From Candidatus Manganitrophus morganii (GTDB lineage Bacteria; Nitrospirota; Nitrospiria; SBBL01; Manganitrophaceae): a stretch of 64,000 nt of DNA. This document shows positions 42,865-51,638 of the stretch, piece after piece. Numbering within the stretch: the first letter of the stretch is position 1; each line of letters opens with the position of its first letter. The DNA lies in contig JAJHOH010000001.1 of the NCBI GenBank assembly GCA_021651055.1, forward strand, positions 248,001-312,000. The letters are read 5' to 3'. Below the pieces are notes generated by a model, which worked only from the letters and a program-made list of their open reading frames with translations, was not told the DNA's origin and searched no databases. The position numbers and the translations under genes were made by a program.

Positions 42865-43447
42865 TTCGTCTTTTCCTGTTCCAGTCCGGCCGAATGAGGC
42901 CCAAGAGTATATCTTCGACGTAGGATCCATTCGAATAAAACTGGTCCTTTCGAACCCCTTCCACCACAAAACCGGCCTTCAGAAACGCCTGGGCGGAGCC
43001 TCCATTGGAACCGTAACACCCGGCGGTCACCTTATGGAGATTTAAAACGTTGAAGGCATAATCGGAAACCAGTTGAATCGCCTCGGTCGCATACCCTTTT
43101 CCCCAACACTCTTTCTCGCCGATTAGAAGGCCGATGTCGGCAATACGATGAATCCATTGGATCGGCCCCAACTTGATATTTCCGATGTGGCGATCCTTCT
43201 TTTTTAAGACAATCGCAAGAAAGGTATTGTCGCGATCCCCCAGTTTGCCGGCGACATAGTCACGGAGATTCTCGATCGCGTTCGGAGCAAACCGGCTCTC
43301 CAGGAACCGGGTTGTCTCCGGATCGTTCATCCAATGATAGTAGCGCTCGTTGACGTCCGAAGGCCTCACCTCGCGGAGATAGATCCGTTTTCCTTCCAAA
43401 AAGTAGGTCAATGCTTCACCTTTTTTCCGGCCCCCGGCCTCTGGCAC
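42857..43447 (-). CDS. pseH: GNAT N-acetyltransferase, PseH-like
   Basis: 196 residues of the GNAT fold: LEGKRIYLREVRPSDVNERYYHWMNDPE at the start, the acetyl-CoA loop in GKGYATEAIQLV near 118 and FLKAGFVVEGVRKDQ near 155. It acetylates the 4-amino group of UDP-4-amino-4,6-dideoxy-AltNAc before PseG. The GTG start at 43447 has GGAGGGGG upstream; a TTG at 43411 with AAGGTG is possible and would fit the family length better. Coupled to pseG by overlap. Confidence 0.85.
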   Translation of the reverse strand: MPEAGGRKKGEALTYFLEGKRIYLREVRPSDVNERYYHWMNDPETTRFLESRFAPNAIENLRDYVAGKLGDRDNTFLAIVLKKKDRHIGNIKLGPIQWIHRIADIGLLIGEKECWGKGYATEAIQLVSDYAFNVLNLHKVTAGCYGSNGGSAQAFLKAGFVVEGVRKDQFYSNGSYVEDILLGLIRPDWNRKRRND

Positions 43448-43461
43448 CCGCCCCCTCCCTT

Positions 43462-44250
43462 CTATCGATGCATTCGAATCGGAATTCCGGCATTTCGGAT
43501 TTGAGACCGGGTCTGCATCGGGTTTTCATCTTTAAAACAAAAGTAGGTGCCGGCGGCGACGGCATCGGCCCGTCCGGTTTGGAGCCCCTCCACGAAATGA
43601 GCGGCCGCGCCGCACCCGCCCGACGCAATGACCGGAATCGAGACCGTTTCCGCCACCCGCCGGGTCAGTTCCAGATCGAGTCCGCAGCGCATCCCGTCGC
43701 GGTCGATCGACGTCAGCAGAATCTCGCCCGCGCCGCGCCTTTCCCCCTCGATCGCCCACGCGACCGGATCGAGCTCTGTTTTGATTCTTCCTCCGTTGAT
43801 CCACACCCGGAAGTCCCCTTCTTTTTCGCTTCGACAATCGATGCTCAACACCACACACTGCGCGCCGAAGACCTCCGCCGCATCGTTGATAAGGTCCGGG
43901 GTTTCAACAGCCGCGGTGTTGATGCTGACCTTATCGGCCCCGCTCGAGAGGAGATCTCGAAAATCGTCAATCGACCTCACCCCACCCCCGACTGTAAACG
44001 GCATGAAGATCTCCTCCGCCGCTCTGCGGATCACCTCCAAGATCGGCTTACGATGATCCGACGAGGCATCCAGATCGAGAAAAATCAGCTCATCCGCCGC
44101 CTGCGCTTCGTAGATCTTCGCCTGAGAGACCGGATCGCCGATCTCCAGGACTTCCTTAAATTGAATCGTGGTGACCAGGACTTTTCGATCCGATCCGCCA
44201 TGAGCGCTCGTCTTCATCTGAAGCTTCGGGATCAATCGGCGCTTCAGCAT
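43462..44250 (-). CDS. HisF-like cyclase subunit of a sugar amidotransferase system
   Basis: 262 residues, HisF fold: FTVGGGVRS near 85 and ASGGCG near 205 are the phosphate-binding loops of this TIM barrel. It is not part of a his operon; the neighbours are a HisH-like glutaminase and a PseA/WbpG-type amidotransferase. In Pseudomonas and Campylobacter such HisF/HisH paralogues supply ammonia for adding an acetamidino group to surface sugars. The start 7 nt after the HisH-like stop supports coupling. Confidence 0.82.
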   Translation of the reverse strand: MLKRRLIPKLQMKTSAHGGSDRKVLVTTIQFKEVLEIGDPVSQAKIYEAQAADELIFLDLDASSDHRKPILEVIRRAAEEIFMPFTVGGGVRSIDDFRDLLSSGADKVSINTAAVETPDLINDAAEVFGAQCVVLSIDCRSEKEGDFRVWINGGRIKTELDPVAWAIEGERRGAGEILLTSIDRDGMRCGLDLELTRRVAETVSIPVIASGGCGAAAHFVEGLQTGRADAVAAGTYFCFKDENPMQTRSQIRNAGIPIRMHR

Positions 44251-44257
44251 CGTCCCC

Positions 44258-44875
44258 TCACGGCTTCCAACTGAGAAAATGCTCCAGGACCTTCAGGCCG
44301 TAATCCTGGCTCTTCTCCGGATGAAACTGGGTCGCAAAAATATTGCCCTTCCGGACCGCGGCGGTCACCGGCCCGCCATAATCGCAAGTGGCCTCGATGA
44401 TCGCCTGATCGTCGCATTTTACGAAATAAGAGTGGACGAAGTAGAAATCGGGCGACGGAGGAAGCGTTTCGAAAAACGGACTCCCGGTCCGGTAACGGAT
44501 CTCATTCCAACCGATCTGAGGCACGCGGAGAGAAGGCTCCCCCGGTTGGAGACGAACCACATCGGCCTCCAGCCAACCGAGCCCGGAATGCTCCCCTCCC
44601 TCAAAGCTTCGCCGGGCCATCGCCTGCATTCCGAGACAGATCCCCAGGATCGGCTTGCCCAAACGAAGCACCGCTTCTTCCAAAGCTTCGATCAGGCCAT
44701 TATTTTTGAGATTCATCATGCAATCCCGGAACGCGCCGACGCCGGGCAGGACAATCCGTTCAACCTGTCTCAGATCATCCCCCTCCCGGCAAAGGGTCAC
44801 TTCGGCCCCGACCATCTCCAATGCATGACGGACCGAGAGGAGATTTCCCATTCCGTAATCGACGATGCCGATCAT
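44258..44875 (-). CDS. HisH-like glutamine amidotransferase subunit
   Basis: 205 residues, class I glutaminase. The catalytic Cys is in GICLGMQAM near 80, and the His-Glu pair in FATQFHPEKSQ near 182. It releases ammonia from glutamine for the HisF-like partner. ATG 44875 overlaps the stop of the upstream amidotransferase gene, and AAAGGGG lies before it. Not a histidine-biosynthesis gene by context. Confidence 0.85.
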   Translation of the reverse strand: MIGIVDYGMGNLLSVRHALEMVGAEVTLCREGDDLRQVERIVLPGVGAFRDCMMNLKNNGLIEALEEAVLRLGKPILGICLGMQAMARRSFEGGEHSGLGWLEADVVRLQPGEPSLRVPQIGWNEIRYRTGSPFFETLPPSPDFYFVHSYFVKCDDQAIIEATCDYGGPVTAAVRKGNIFATQFHPEKSQDYGLKVLEHFLSWKP

Positions 44876-46104
44876 GGAGCCCCTTTGCCGTTCGTCACAC
44901 CCGCTTGTGCATTTCTCTGCCGCCACCGATTGAGCTGAACCTCCGCCTCTTTCCGAGGCATGGCACCTTGTCTCGACCAGAGATCATAATCATGGAGCTT
45001 CTCTCCCGGAAGAACCTTCAACGGATCATGCTCGTAAGGTGAAACGACGTGGCTCAGGGCGATCTGAACAAATTCTTCTTCACTCAAGCCGACATACTCC
45101 AGAAACAGATCGAGACTAGGTGGGCGCTTCCCTTCATATTTTTGGATCAATGCGACCGCCTCTTCACGGGTCATCCGGTGGTTTCGAATATCGAGAGAGG
45201 CGAGATGGGAGGGACGGGTGTATCCTCGTTTGATGAATTTGATGTAATCCCGGACCCCCTGCATGTAACATTCGATCTTTTCGTATCCATAACCCGGGGG
45301 AACATTCTCCACCTGATCTTCTCTCCATCCCAATTCTTCCTGAATGATCCTGACCTGCCGCTTGACGTCCCAAGGAATGTAAGAGCCGAGGCAGACCGAT
45401 CGATAATGGATCTTCCGCAACTCTTTGAGCGGGGGATAGGTAAACGGTTTCAGATCCCGCTCATCCACCGCCCCCTCCAGCCGAACGAGCATATCTTGGG
45501 CGGTGATTCCCAAATTCACAAAGCGGTTAAACCGCTTCTCATCGACCTCCTCCGGCTGGTCGTAACTATAGTAAGCCGTATATTCCGAGGAAGGCTCTCC
45601 CCATATCACCAGCGGAACATTGTAACGCAGAGCGACCCGCATCGGGTAGGCGAAGATCCCGGTGTGGCAATGCCAGCAAAAGTCCCCCTTCTCCAGAAAC
45701 GTCTGAAGCATCAACTTCTGCACTACTTTCCAGTTCGGGGTAAAGTGATGGAAATCGACCCCCAGTTTCCGGAGGGTCCGACGGGTGTTTTCGATGACGT
45801 TCGGACGGAGAAATCCGTGATCGAAACGGACCACCAACGGCCGGAGACCGTATTCCTTGACGAGATAGTAAAGGGTCCAGGTGCTGTCTTTTCCGCCGCT
45901 AAAAGGGATGATGCAATCGTAATCGGATTTGTCCCGATGCGCCGCGATCAAAACATCGAGTTCCTTTTTCTTCGCCGCCCAATCGATCTGAGTCTGCTTG
46001 TACTCCTGCTGACGGCAGATGTTGCAGACCCCTTCCGCGTCGAAGGTGATCGTTTCGTGGGTCTCCGGAAGAACACACCGGGTGCAGCGCCTCAATTCCG
46101 CCAT
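44872..46104 (-). CDS. N-acetyl sugar amidotransferase, PseA/WbpG type
   Basis: 410 residues, ATP-PPase family. The PP-loop is FSGGKDSTWTL near 69. Cysteine pairs CTRCVLP and CNIC near the N-terminus and CWHC near 143 probably bind a metal. With the HisF- and HisH-like genes downstream this forms the three-part amidotransferase set known for acetamidino modification of pseudaminic-acid-like sugars and of LPS sugars. It activates the acetamido oxygen with ATP. Coupled to the HisH-like gene by overlap. Confidence 0.85.
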   Translation of the reverse strand: MAELRRCTRCVLPETHETITFDAEGVCNICRQQEYKQTQIDWAAKKKELDVLIAAHRDKSDYDCIIPFSGGKDSTWTLYYLVKEYGLRPLVVRFDHGFLRPNVIENTRRTLRKLGVDFHHFTPNWKVVQKLMLQTFLEKGDFCWHCHTGIFAYPMRVALRYNVPLVIWGEPSSEYTAYYSYDQPEEVDEKRFNRFVNLGITAQDMLVRLEGAVDERDLKPFTYPPLKELRKIHYRSVCLGSYIPWDVKRQVRIIQEELGWREDQVENVPPGYGYEKIECYMQGVRDYIKFIKRGYTRPSHLASLDIRNHRMTREEAVALIQKYEGKRPPSLDLFLEYVGLSEEEFVQIALSHVVSPYEHDPLKVLPGEKLHDYDLWSRQGAMPRKEAEVQLNRWRQRNAQAGVTNGKGAP

Positions 46105-46114
46105 CTTCGTCTCC

Positions 46115-48157
46115 CTAAACCTTCCGAAAGACCGGCTCCAGAAACCGTCCTTCGATCATTTCATCGAGTATGTTGTATTCCAGGGTGTATTTCAGGATCT
46201 CCATCACTTCGTCGTAGACCGACAAGACCCGGTCGATTTTTTCATGATCGTGAGGGAGAGAAACATTATGCCCTCCGGTAAAGAGGACCCCCCGCTTGAC
46301 GCACTCTTGCTGGAAGAGCGTTTTCATCTTCAGGACCGCCTTCTCCTCCCCTTTGAAATTGAGGACCGTCCGAATCGGATAGCCGTCGATCGAAAGGGTC
46401 GCTTCCAGCCCCTTCTCACGAATCTGCTGCTCGATTCCGTTCTTCAACCGCTCCCCTTGCTTCCAAAGGAAAGGGGTCACCTTATTTTCAAGGATGTATT
46501 GGATCGTCGCGATCGCCGCCGCAATCGAAAGGGTCTCACCCCCGAAGGTAAACGAGAAGAAGATCTCATCGAAGAACTTCATGATGTCCCGTTTTCCGAC
46601 AATGGCGGAGACCGGCATTCCGTTGGCCATCGCTTTGCCGAAACAGGCGAGGTCGGGGGTCACATCGAAATAGGCCTGCGCGCCGCCGATATCAAACCGA
46701 AAGCCGGTGACCACCTCGTCGAAAACCAGAATCGCCCCCTGTTCGTGCGCCATCTTCTTCACTTTGGCGAGAAAATTCTTTTGAGGCGGTTCGAGGCTGA
46801 CCGGCTCCAGGATCACACAGGCGATCTGATTCGGATGGCGGTCGAAAACGGCCTGAAGACTCTCGATCCGGTTGTACTGGAACGTGACCGTTTTTTTCTT
46901 CACCTCCTCCGGAATGCCGAGGCTTCGCGTCGTGGTGGCGATATACCAATCTTGCCAGCCGTGATAACCGCAGCAGGCGACGATTTCCCTCCCGGTGGCG
47001 GCCCGCGCCAGACGGACGGCGGCGGAGGTGACATCGGAGCCGTTCTTCCCGAACCGGACCATCTCGGCGGAGGGGATGATCCGGGTGAGCAGCTCGGCCA
47101 GGTCGTATTCGAGATGATGAGGAAGGGTATAGGCCGTTCCTTTTTTCAGCGTCGCCTCGATCTCTCGGTTGACCGGCTCAAACGCATACCCGAGAAGACA
47201 GGCCCCCAGCCCCATCGTGAAGTCGATGAATCGGTTTCCATCAAGATCGGTCAGAAGCGCCCCCTTTCCCTCCCGCACGAAAAGCGGCGCGGCGCCGACG
47301 CTGAACTGGAGGGACGACTTGCTGAAGGTCTGCGATCCCCCCGGGATGATCCGCATGACCTTGTCGAATTGGGAGAGACTCTTCTCGAATCGGAGCGGCT
47401 TCCCTTTCATCGCTTGAATGCCGGTCTTGTCCCCTTCCAAAGAACGCCGATATCCCTCGTTCGGCACGATGTGTTTTGTCTTTTCGACCAATGTGGGATT
47501 CGCTTTGACGAGACCCGCCACGTCGGCGTAGGTGAAGTCGCGTCCTTCCAATTGTTTGAGGATCGATTCGAGAACGTCGGCATCTTCCTTGTAATCGAGA
47601 CTGAGATGAATATGGGAGAGGTCCTCCTCCTCATAAGGAAGAAAGGCGGTGTTGAACCGCTTTGATCGTCGAAGATACGGCCCTACATGTTCCCGCTCGG
47701 ACGGCAGCTTCGCCTCCGAGTCGGCCTTCAGGATCGCCTTCCCCGACATCACCTCCACGTCGAAGCCGTCGATGATCCTCGTCAGGATCAGGTAGTCGGG
47801 TTTGAGCGCATCGAATTGGGTCAGCGCATGCTGGACAAGCCGAGGGTCGGTGAGAAGACAATCGCCGGTGATCCGGACCACCGCGTCAAGCCGATAGGCC
47901 CGAACCGCCTTGGCAAACCGGCTGAGGACATCCTCCACGCTCCCCCGGACCACCTGCCAACCGCGCCTCTGGGCAATCTCCGCCAAAGGATCGTCCTCCT
48001 TTGCCTCGGAGGTGGCCAAGATCCGTTGATCGATCGCGATCTTCTCGCATCGCTCCAGGACCCATTCGATCGCCGGACGTCCGAGTAAAGGATGGAGCAT
48101 CTTCCGCGGATAACGACTGGAACCGTTTCTGGCCTGAACCACCACCGCACGCGGCAT
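46115..48157 (-). CDS. Fusion of SpsF-like cytidylyltransferase and class III aminotransferase
   Basis: 680 residues. The N-terminal part (about 1-240) is an SpsF/CMP-sugar cytidylyltransferase-like domain: VVQARNGSSRYPRKML at the start, RITGDCLLTDP near 95. The C-terminal part (about 250-680) is a class III PLP aminotransferase of the glutamate-1-semialdehyde aminotransferase type, with PGGSQTFSK, GKNGSDVTSAAVRLAR and the PLP Lys in CFGKAMANG near 520. No stop or frame change between the two. The first would activate a sugar acid with CTP, the second may aminate or isomerise an intermediate. Ten nt separate it from the next gene. Confidence 0.85.
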   Translation of the reverse strand: MPRAVVVQARNGSSRYPRKMLHPLLGRPAIEWVLERCEKIAIDQRILATSEAKEDDPLAEIAQRRGWQVVRGSVEDVLSRFAKAVRAYRLDAVVRITGDCLLTDPRLVQHALTQFDALKPDYLILTRIIDGFDVEVMSGKAILKADSEAKLPSEREHVGPYLRRSKRFNTAFLPYEEEDLSHIHLSLDYKEDADVLESILKQLEGRDFTYADVAGLVKANPTLVEKTKHIVPNEGYRRSLEGDKTGIQAMKGKPLRFEKSLSQFDKVMRIIPGGSQTFSKSSLQFSVGAAPLFVREGKGALLTDLDGNRFIDFTMGLGACLLGYAFEPVNREIEATLKKGTAYTLPHHLEYDLAELLTRIIPSAEMVRFGKNGSDVTSAAVRLARAATGREIVACCGYHGWQDWYIATTTRSLGIPEEVKKKTVTFQYNRIESLQAVFDRHPNQIACVILEPVSLEPPQKNFLAKVKKMAHEQGAILVFDEVVTGFRFDIGGAQAYFDVTPDLACFGKAMANGMPVSAIVGKRDIMKFFDEIFFSFTFGGETLSIAAAIATIQYILENKVTPFLWKQGERLKNGIEQQIREKGLEATLSIDGYPIRTVLNFKGEEKAVLKMKTLFQQECVKRGVLFTGGHNVSLPHDHEKIDRVLSVYDEVMEILKYTLEYNILDEMIEGRFLEPVFRKV

Positions 48158-48158
48158 G

Positions 48159-49559
48159 TCAACACACCTCCAGAGAATAAAGCTTCGCCCCTTCGACGAA
48201 AATCTTCAACGTCACCTCTCCCCTTACGCCGGTCCGGAGAAGGTGATCCGAAGAATCGATCCCCTCCATCCGGCAAGATTCCACCGGTTGTCCCCCTTTG
48301 AACAGATCGATCCTCACCCTTCCCCCGGTGGCGTCTGCATTGATCCGGAGGGTTCCTTTTCGACAGGTCAACGGTTTTGTCGTCATTGTCCCCTTCGCGC
48401 CGGCGGCATACACAAACCCATCTTTCCTCAACGTGGCCAGGCCGACGCTGAACCGATGGCTCTGTTCGTCGAACAGAAGTTGGGCGTTGCCGACGCCGTG
48501 GCTGAAATTCGACCCGCCGTAGTAGAGATCGATTCCCTCTTTCCTGAAGAGGGGGAGATTCGCTGTGGTGATCATCCCCGAGTCCCATCCCGATTCGCTC
48601 AGCGGAATCAACGGCTCATCCGAGAAACGGGTCCACTGTTTCCCGTCGGGACTGGTCGCGAGGAAAACTTCCATCTTTCCCTCGTGGGTTCCTTTTGCAA
48701 ACTCATAATCCATGTAAAAGAGCCAGAGAAGTCCAAGGTAACCGGCGCCGTAATTGAAACCGCAAAGCCCGTAGAAGTCGGCCCACTTGAATCCACGCGC
48801 GACGGCCAGCCGATCGTCCGCCGCGGAGGGGGTCCAGATCGTTTCGGGCGGCGACCACCGGATAAAGTCGTCGCTTTCGGAATAACCGACCGATCGCCGC
48901 GTCCTTCCCTCTTCATCGATGACGTAGGTTTTGGCAAAGGCGATAAACTTCTTTTTTAGATCGTCCTTAAAAACGGGGGAGACATCGCTGACCCAATTTT
49001 TCTTTGTTTTCGGATTCGGAAATCGCATCAGCGGGAGGACGGGATTTCCCTCATACTCCTTGAAGTGAATCCCGTCCTCTGAAAATGCGACGCGGTAGCC
49101 TTCATTGGTAAAGCCGAATAATTTATAGGGGCGCTTCGAATCCTCCGGATCGTAGATCACGCTCGGGATGTGGTAAGTCGAAACGATGTTCGTCTTCCAG
49201 TAACCCGGGCTTCCATTTCTGAACGCAATCGCCTTTGTTTCTCTTTCTTTCTCCGATTCGATGGTGGGATAAAACCGCCTCTCATCGACCCGCCACTTGT
49301 TGATGAGGGGCTTCTCCCATTTTTTCCCGTCGCGGGATCGCGCATAGTTCACGAAGAAATCATCTCCGTCGAGATAGGATTGATACCACATATGAAGCTG
49401 TCCGTTTTTCTCCAAAACCGAACCGTAGAGATAGGCGTGAATACCCTCCCAAGGATATTGTGGAAAGAGGACCGGCCCCTCTTTCGTGACCAACCCCTGC
49501 TTTAGTTCAATCCCTTCCACAGAGGCGAGAGACGTCGTATCGGGAAATTGGATTTTCAT
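48159..49559 (-). CDS. Five-bladed beta-propeller, glycoside-hydrolase-like
   Basis: 466 residues. Repeated blades with the pattern S-x-D-G-x-x-W/F (ARSRDGKKWEKP, AFSEDGIHFKEY, ATSPDGKQWTRF) are typical of GH43/GH32/GH130-like five-bladed propellers. No signal peptide, so it acts in the cytoplasm on an internal sugar or phospho-sugar rather than outside. The start ATG 49559 overlaps the preceding stop (ATGA). The catalytic carboxylates cannot be chosen by eye. It may trim or phosphorolyse an intermediate of the glycan. Confidence 0.65.
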   Translation of the reverse strand: MKIQFPDTTSLASVEGIELKQGLVTKEGPVLFPQYPWEGIHAYLYGSVLEKNGQLHMWYQSYLDGDDFFVNYARSRDGKKWEKPLINKWRVDERRFYPTIESEKERETKAIAFRNGSPGYWKTNIVSTYHIPSVIYDPEDSKRPYKLFGFTNEGYRVAFSEDGIHFKEYEGNPVLPLMRFPNPKTKKNWVSDVSPVFKDDLKKKFIAFAKTYVIDEEGRTRRSVGYSESDDFIRWSPPETIWTPSAADDRLAVARGFKWADFYGLCGFNYGAGYLGLLWLFYMDYEFAKGTHEGKMEVFLATSPDGKQWTRFSDEPLIPLSESGWDSGMITTANLPLFRKEGIDLYYGGSNFSHGVGNAQLLFDEQSHRFSVGLATLRKDGFVYAAGAKGTMTTKPLTCRKGTLRINADATGGRVRIDLFKGGQPVESCRMEGIDSSDHLLRTGVRGEVTLKIFVEGAKLYSLEVC

Positions 49560-50437
49560 CTTTTCCACCGGTAAGGAAGAAGGATATCCTCGTCGTCGAC
49601 CTCCAGGTCGGCCAGTTGACCGGCGATCTGGCGATATCGGAGGAGGTTCTCATGGGTGAGGGCCTGGAGATTTGTTTTCAGATGATCCGCGGAATCAACC
49701 CCCATCACCACCCCATCGATCCAAGGGTCGGTCGCGACAAATGCCAGCGGGAGCCATTCCGGCCGTAATTGAGCATTTTCAGAGAGTTCCCGAATCTTCC
49801 TCACCTTCTTCTTCACCTTGCTCAAGTCGACCCCCAGCGCCTCCTCTTGCATGAAAAAGAGCCCCTGTAGAAAAACAGACCGCGCCAGCAAAAACACCCC
49901 CTGCGACTTCAGCCGTTCGAGGAGATTTCCCTTCTGAAAACGCCGGTCAAAGAGATTGATCGGGAACTCGATCGCAAGCGCTCCCGTTAAATCGCGGGCC
50001 GCTTCCAATGCTTCCTCCGGGTGATAAACGGAGAGACCGTAGCGTCCGATGACCTTTTCCTTGGAAAGTTTTTGAAGAACAGGCAGGATCACCTTCCCGA
50101 ACCGCCGAACCGTTTCATACGAGTGGAGAAGGAGAACATCGATCGAAGGAACGTTCATCGCGCGAAGAGAATCGGTGATTTCTCTCTCCACCTCCATCGA
50201 ATCGGCATACTCCTTCGAAGGGAGTTTGGTAATGACCCGGAGAGTCTTCCCCCGCGCTTTAAAATATTCCCCGATGATTTTTTCCGCGTCGCCGTATGCT
50301 TTGGCGGTGTCGATCCCCCAGACCCCTTGGGACTGCGCCGACGCGAGGATGCCGAAGACCTCCTCCCGGCTCAACTTTCTTTCATTCGCGATTCCATAGG
50401 ACAAGCCGAAGTTCGCAGATCCGAGGATCCACTTCAC
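49556..50437 (-). CDS. Aldo/keto reductase
   Basis: 293 residues, GTG start at 50437 supported by GGAGGA 6-7 nt upstream. TIM-barrel reductase: catalytic Asp/Tyr in GIDTAKAYGDAEK near 40, Lys in VITKLPS near 70 and His in LLLHSYE near 100. NADPH-dependent reduction of a sugar carbonyl is likely. Followed at once by the propeller gene; preceded by pseC with a 40-nt gap. Not a standard member of the pseudaminic acid pathway, so it points to a modified sugar. Confidence 0.85.
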   Translation of the reverse strand: MKWILGSANFGLSYGIANERKLSREEVFGILASAQSQGVWGIDTAKAYGDAEKIIGEYFKARGKTLRVITKLPSKEYADSMEVEREITDSLRAMNVPSIDVLLLHSYETVRRFGKVILPVLQKLSKEKVIGRYGLSVYHPEEALEAARDLTGALAIEFPINLFDRRFQKGNLLERLKSQGVFLLARSVFLQGLFFMQEEALGVDLSKVKKKVRKIRELSENAQLRPEWLPLAFVATDPWIDGVVMGVDSADHLKTNLQALTHENLLRYRQIAGQLADLEVDDEDILLPYRWKR

Positions 50438-50477
50438 ATGAATCTCCTCCCCGACGAAGGAAGGAGAGGAAAGAATG

Positions 50478-51638
50478 TTATGCGCGGTCACGGAAGACCC
50501 GATCGACTGTTTCGATGACATAGGTCACCTCTTGTTGAGTCATCGCCGGAAAGATCGGAAGGCTGATCTCTCTTTGATAAAAGTTTTCCGCCGCCGGACA
50601 GAGGCCCTTTCGGTAGCCCATCTTCCGATAAACCGGATGCCGGTAAACAGGAAGATAGTGAACCTGGACTCCCAGGCCCTTCTCCCGGAGTAGATGGAAA
50701 ACTTCTTTTTTATCTGCTTTAAGAGAATCTTTCAATCGGATCGGATAAAGATGGTAAGAGGACACCGAGCCTGCGGCTTCCACGGGGAGATCGAAATAGG
50801 GATTCCCGTTGAACGCCGTGTGGTAAAGGGCCGCGATCTCTCTTCGCCTTGCAACGAACCGGTCGACTTTTTTTAGTTGAGAACGTCCTAACGCCGCTTG
50901 AAGATCGGTCATGCGGTAGTTGTATCCGAGCTCTTGTATTTCGTGGTACCAGTCGCCGTGGGAGGGCTCCAAAAAATCGGTTCGCTCAATTCCATGCGAC
51001 CGGAGCCGGTTCAGCCGTTGATAATAATCCTCACGGTTGGTGACAATGGCCCCCCCCTCTCCGGTGGTAATCGTCTTCACCGGATGAAAACTGAAAACGG
51101 TCATATCCGACAAACCGCCGATCTTCTTATTGGCATAGGAGGCGCCCAGCGCGTGGCAGGCGTCTTCGATCACGAGAAGCCGGTGTCGCTCCGCGATCTT
51201 GGCGATCGACTCCATGTCACAGGGGGTTCCCGCATAGTGAACCGGAACGATCGCCTTCAGATGACCCCGTTCTGCCTGAAGGGCCGATAGCGTTTTCTCA
51301 ATTTCAGAGGGACTCAGGTTGAAGGTCGCCGGATCGATATCGGCGAAGACCGGCTTTGCTCCCAGGAAGAGGGCCGCATTGCCGGTGGCTGCAAACGTAT
51401 TCGGAGAGGTCATGACGAGATCACCCGGTCCGAGGCCGGCGGCCTGATAAGCGAGATGAAGCGCGGCCGTTCCCGAAGCACAAGCGACGGCATACCGGGC
51501 GCCGCAATAGGCGGCGAGCGCCTCTTCAAAGGCGTCGACGGCCGGCCCCTGGGTCAGCCGGTCGGAACGAAGGACATCGACCACCGCCTGGATGTCTTCC
51601 TCGTCTATGGTCTGTCTCCCATAGGGGATCGTCTTCAT
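50478..51638 (-). CDS. pseC: UDP-4-amino-4,6-dideoxy-N-acetyl-beta-L-altrosamine transaminase
   Basis: 386 residues from ATG 51638, which overlaps the pseB stop (ATGA); the longer frame lies within pseB and is rejected. DegT/DnrJ/EryC1 aminotransferase: SGTAALHLAYQAAG near 60 and the PLP Lys in FSFHPVKTITTGEGG near 185. It aminates C4 of the PseB product with glutamate. Length and adjacency to pseB fit PseC exactly. Confidence 0.93.
   Translation of the reverse strand: MKTIPYGRQTIDEEDIQAVVDVLRSDRLTQGPAVDAFEEALAAYCGARYAVACASGTAALHLAYQAAGLGPGDLVMTSPNTFAATGNAALFLGAKPVFADIDPATFNLSPSEIEKTLSALQAERGHLKAIVPVHYAGTPCDMESIAKIAERHRLLVIEDACHALGASYANKKIGGLSDMTVFSFHPVKTITTGEGGAIVTNREDYYQRLNRLRSHGIERTDFLEPSHGDWYHEIQELGYNYRMTDLQAALGRSQLKKVDRFVARRREIAALYHTAFNGNPYFDLPVEAAGSVSSYHLYPIRLKDSLKADKKEVFHLLREKGLGVQVHYLPVYRHPVYRKMGYRKGLCPAAENFYQREISLPIFPAMTQQEVTYVIETVDRVFRDRA

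Noticed and set aside
46019-47665. Long plus-strand frame antisense to the cytidylyltransferase/aminotransferase fusion
   Set aside because: Composition is that of a mirror frame of a GC-rich gene; the minus-strand protein has clear motifs over its whole length.
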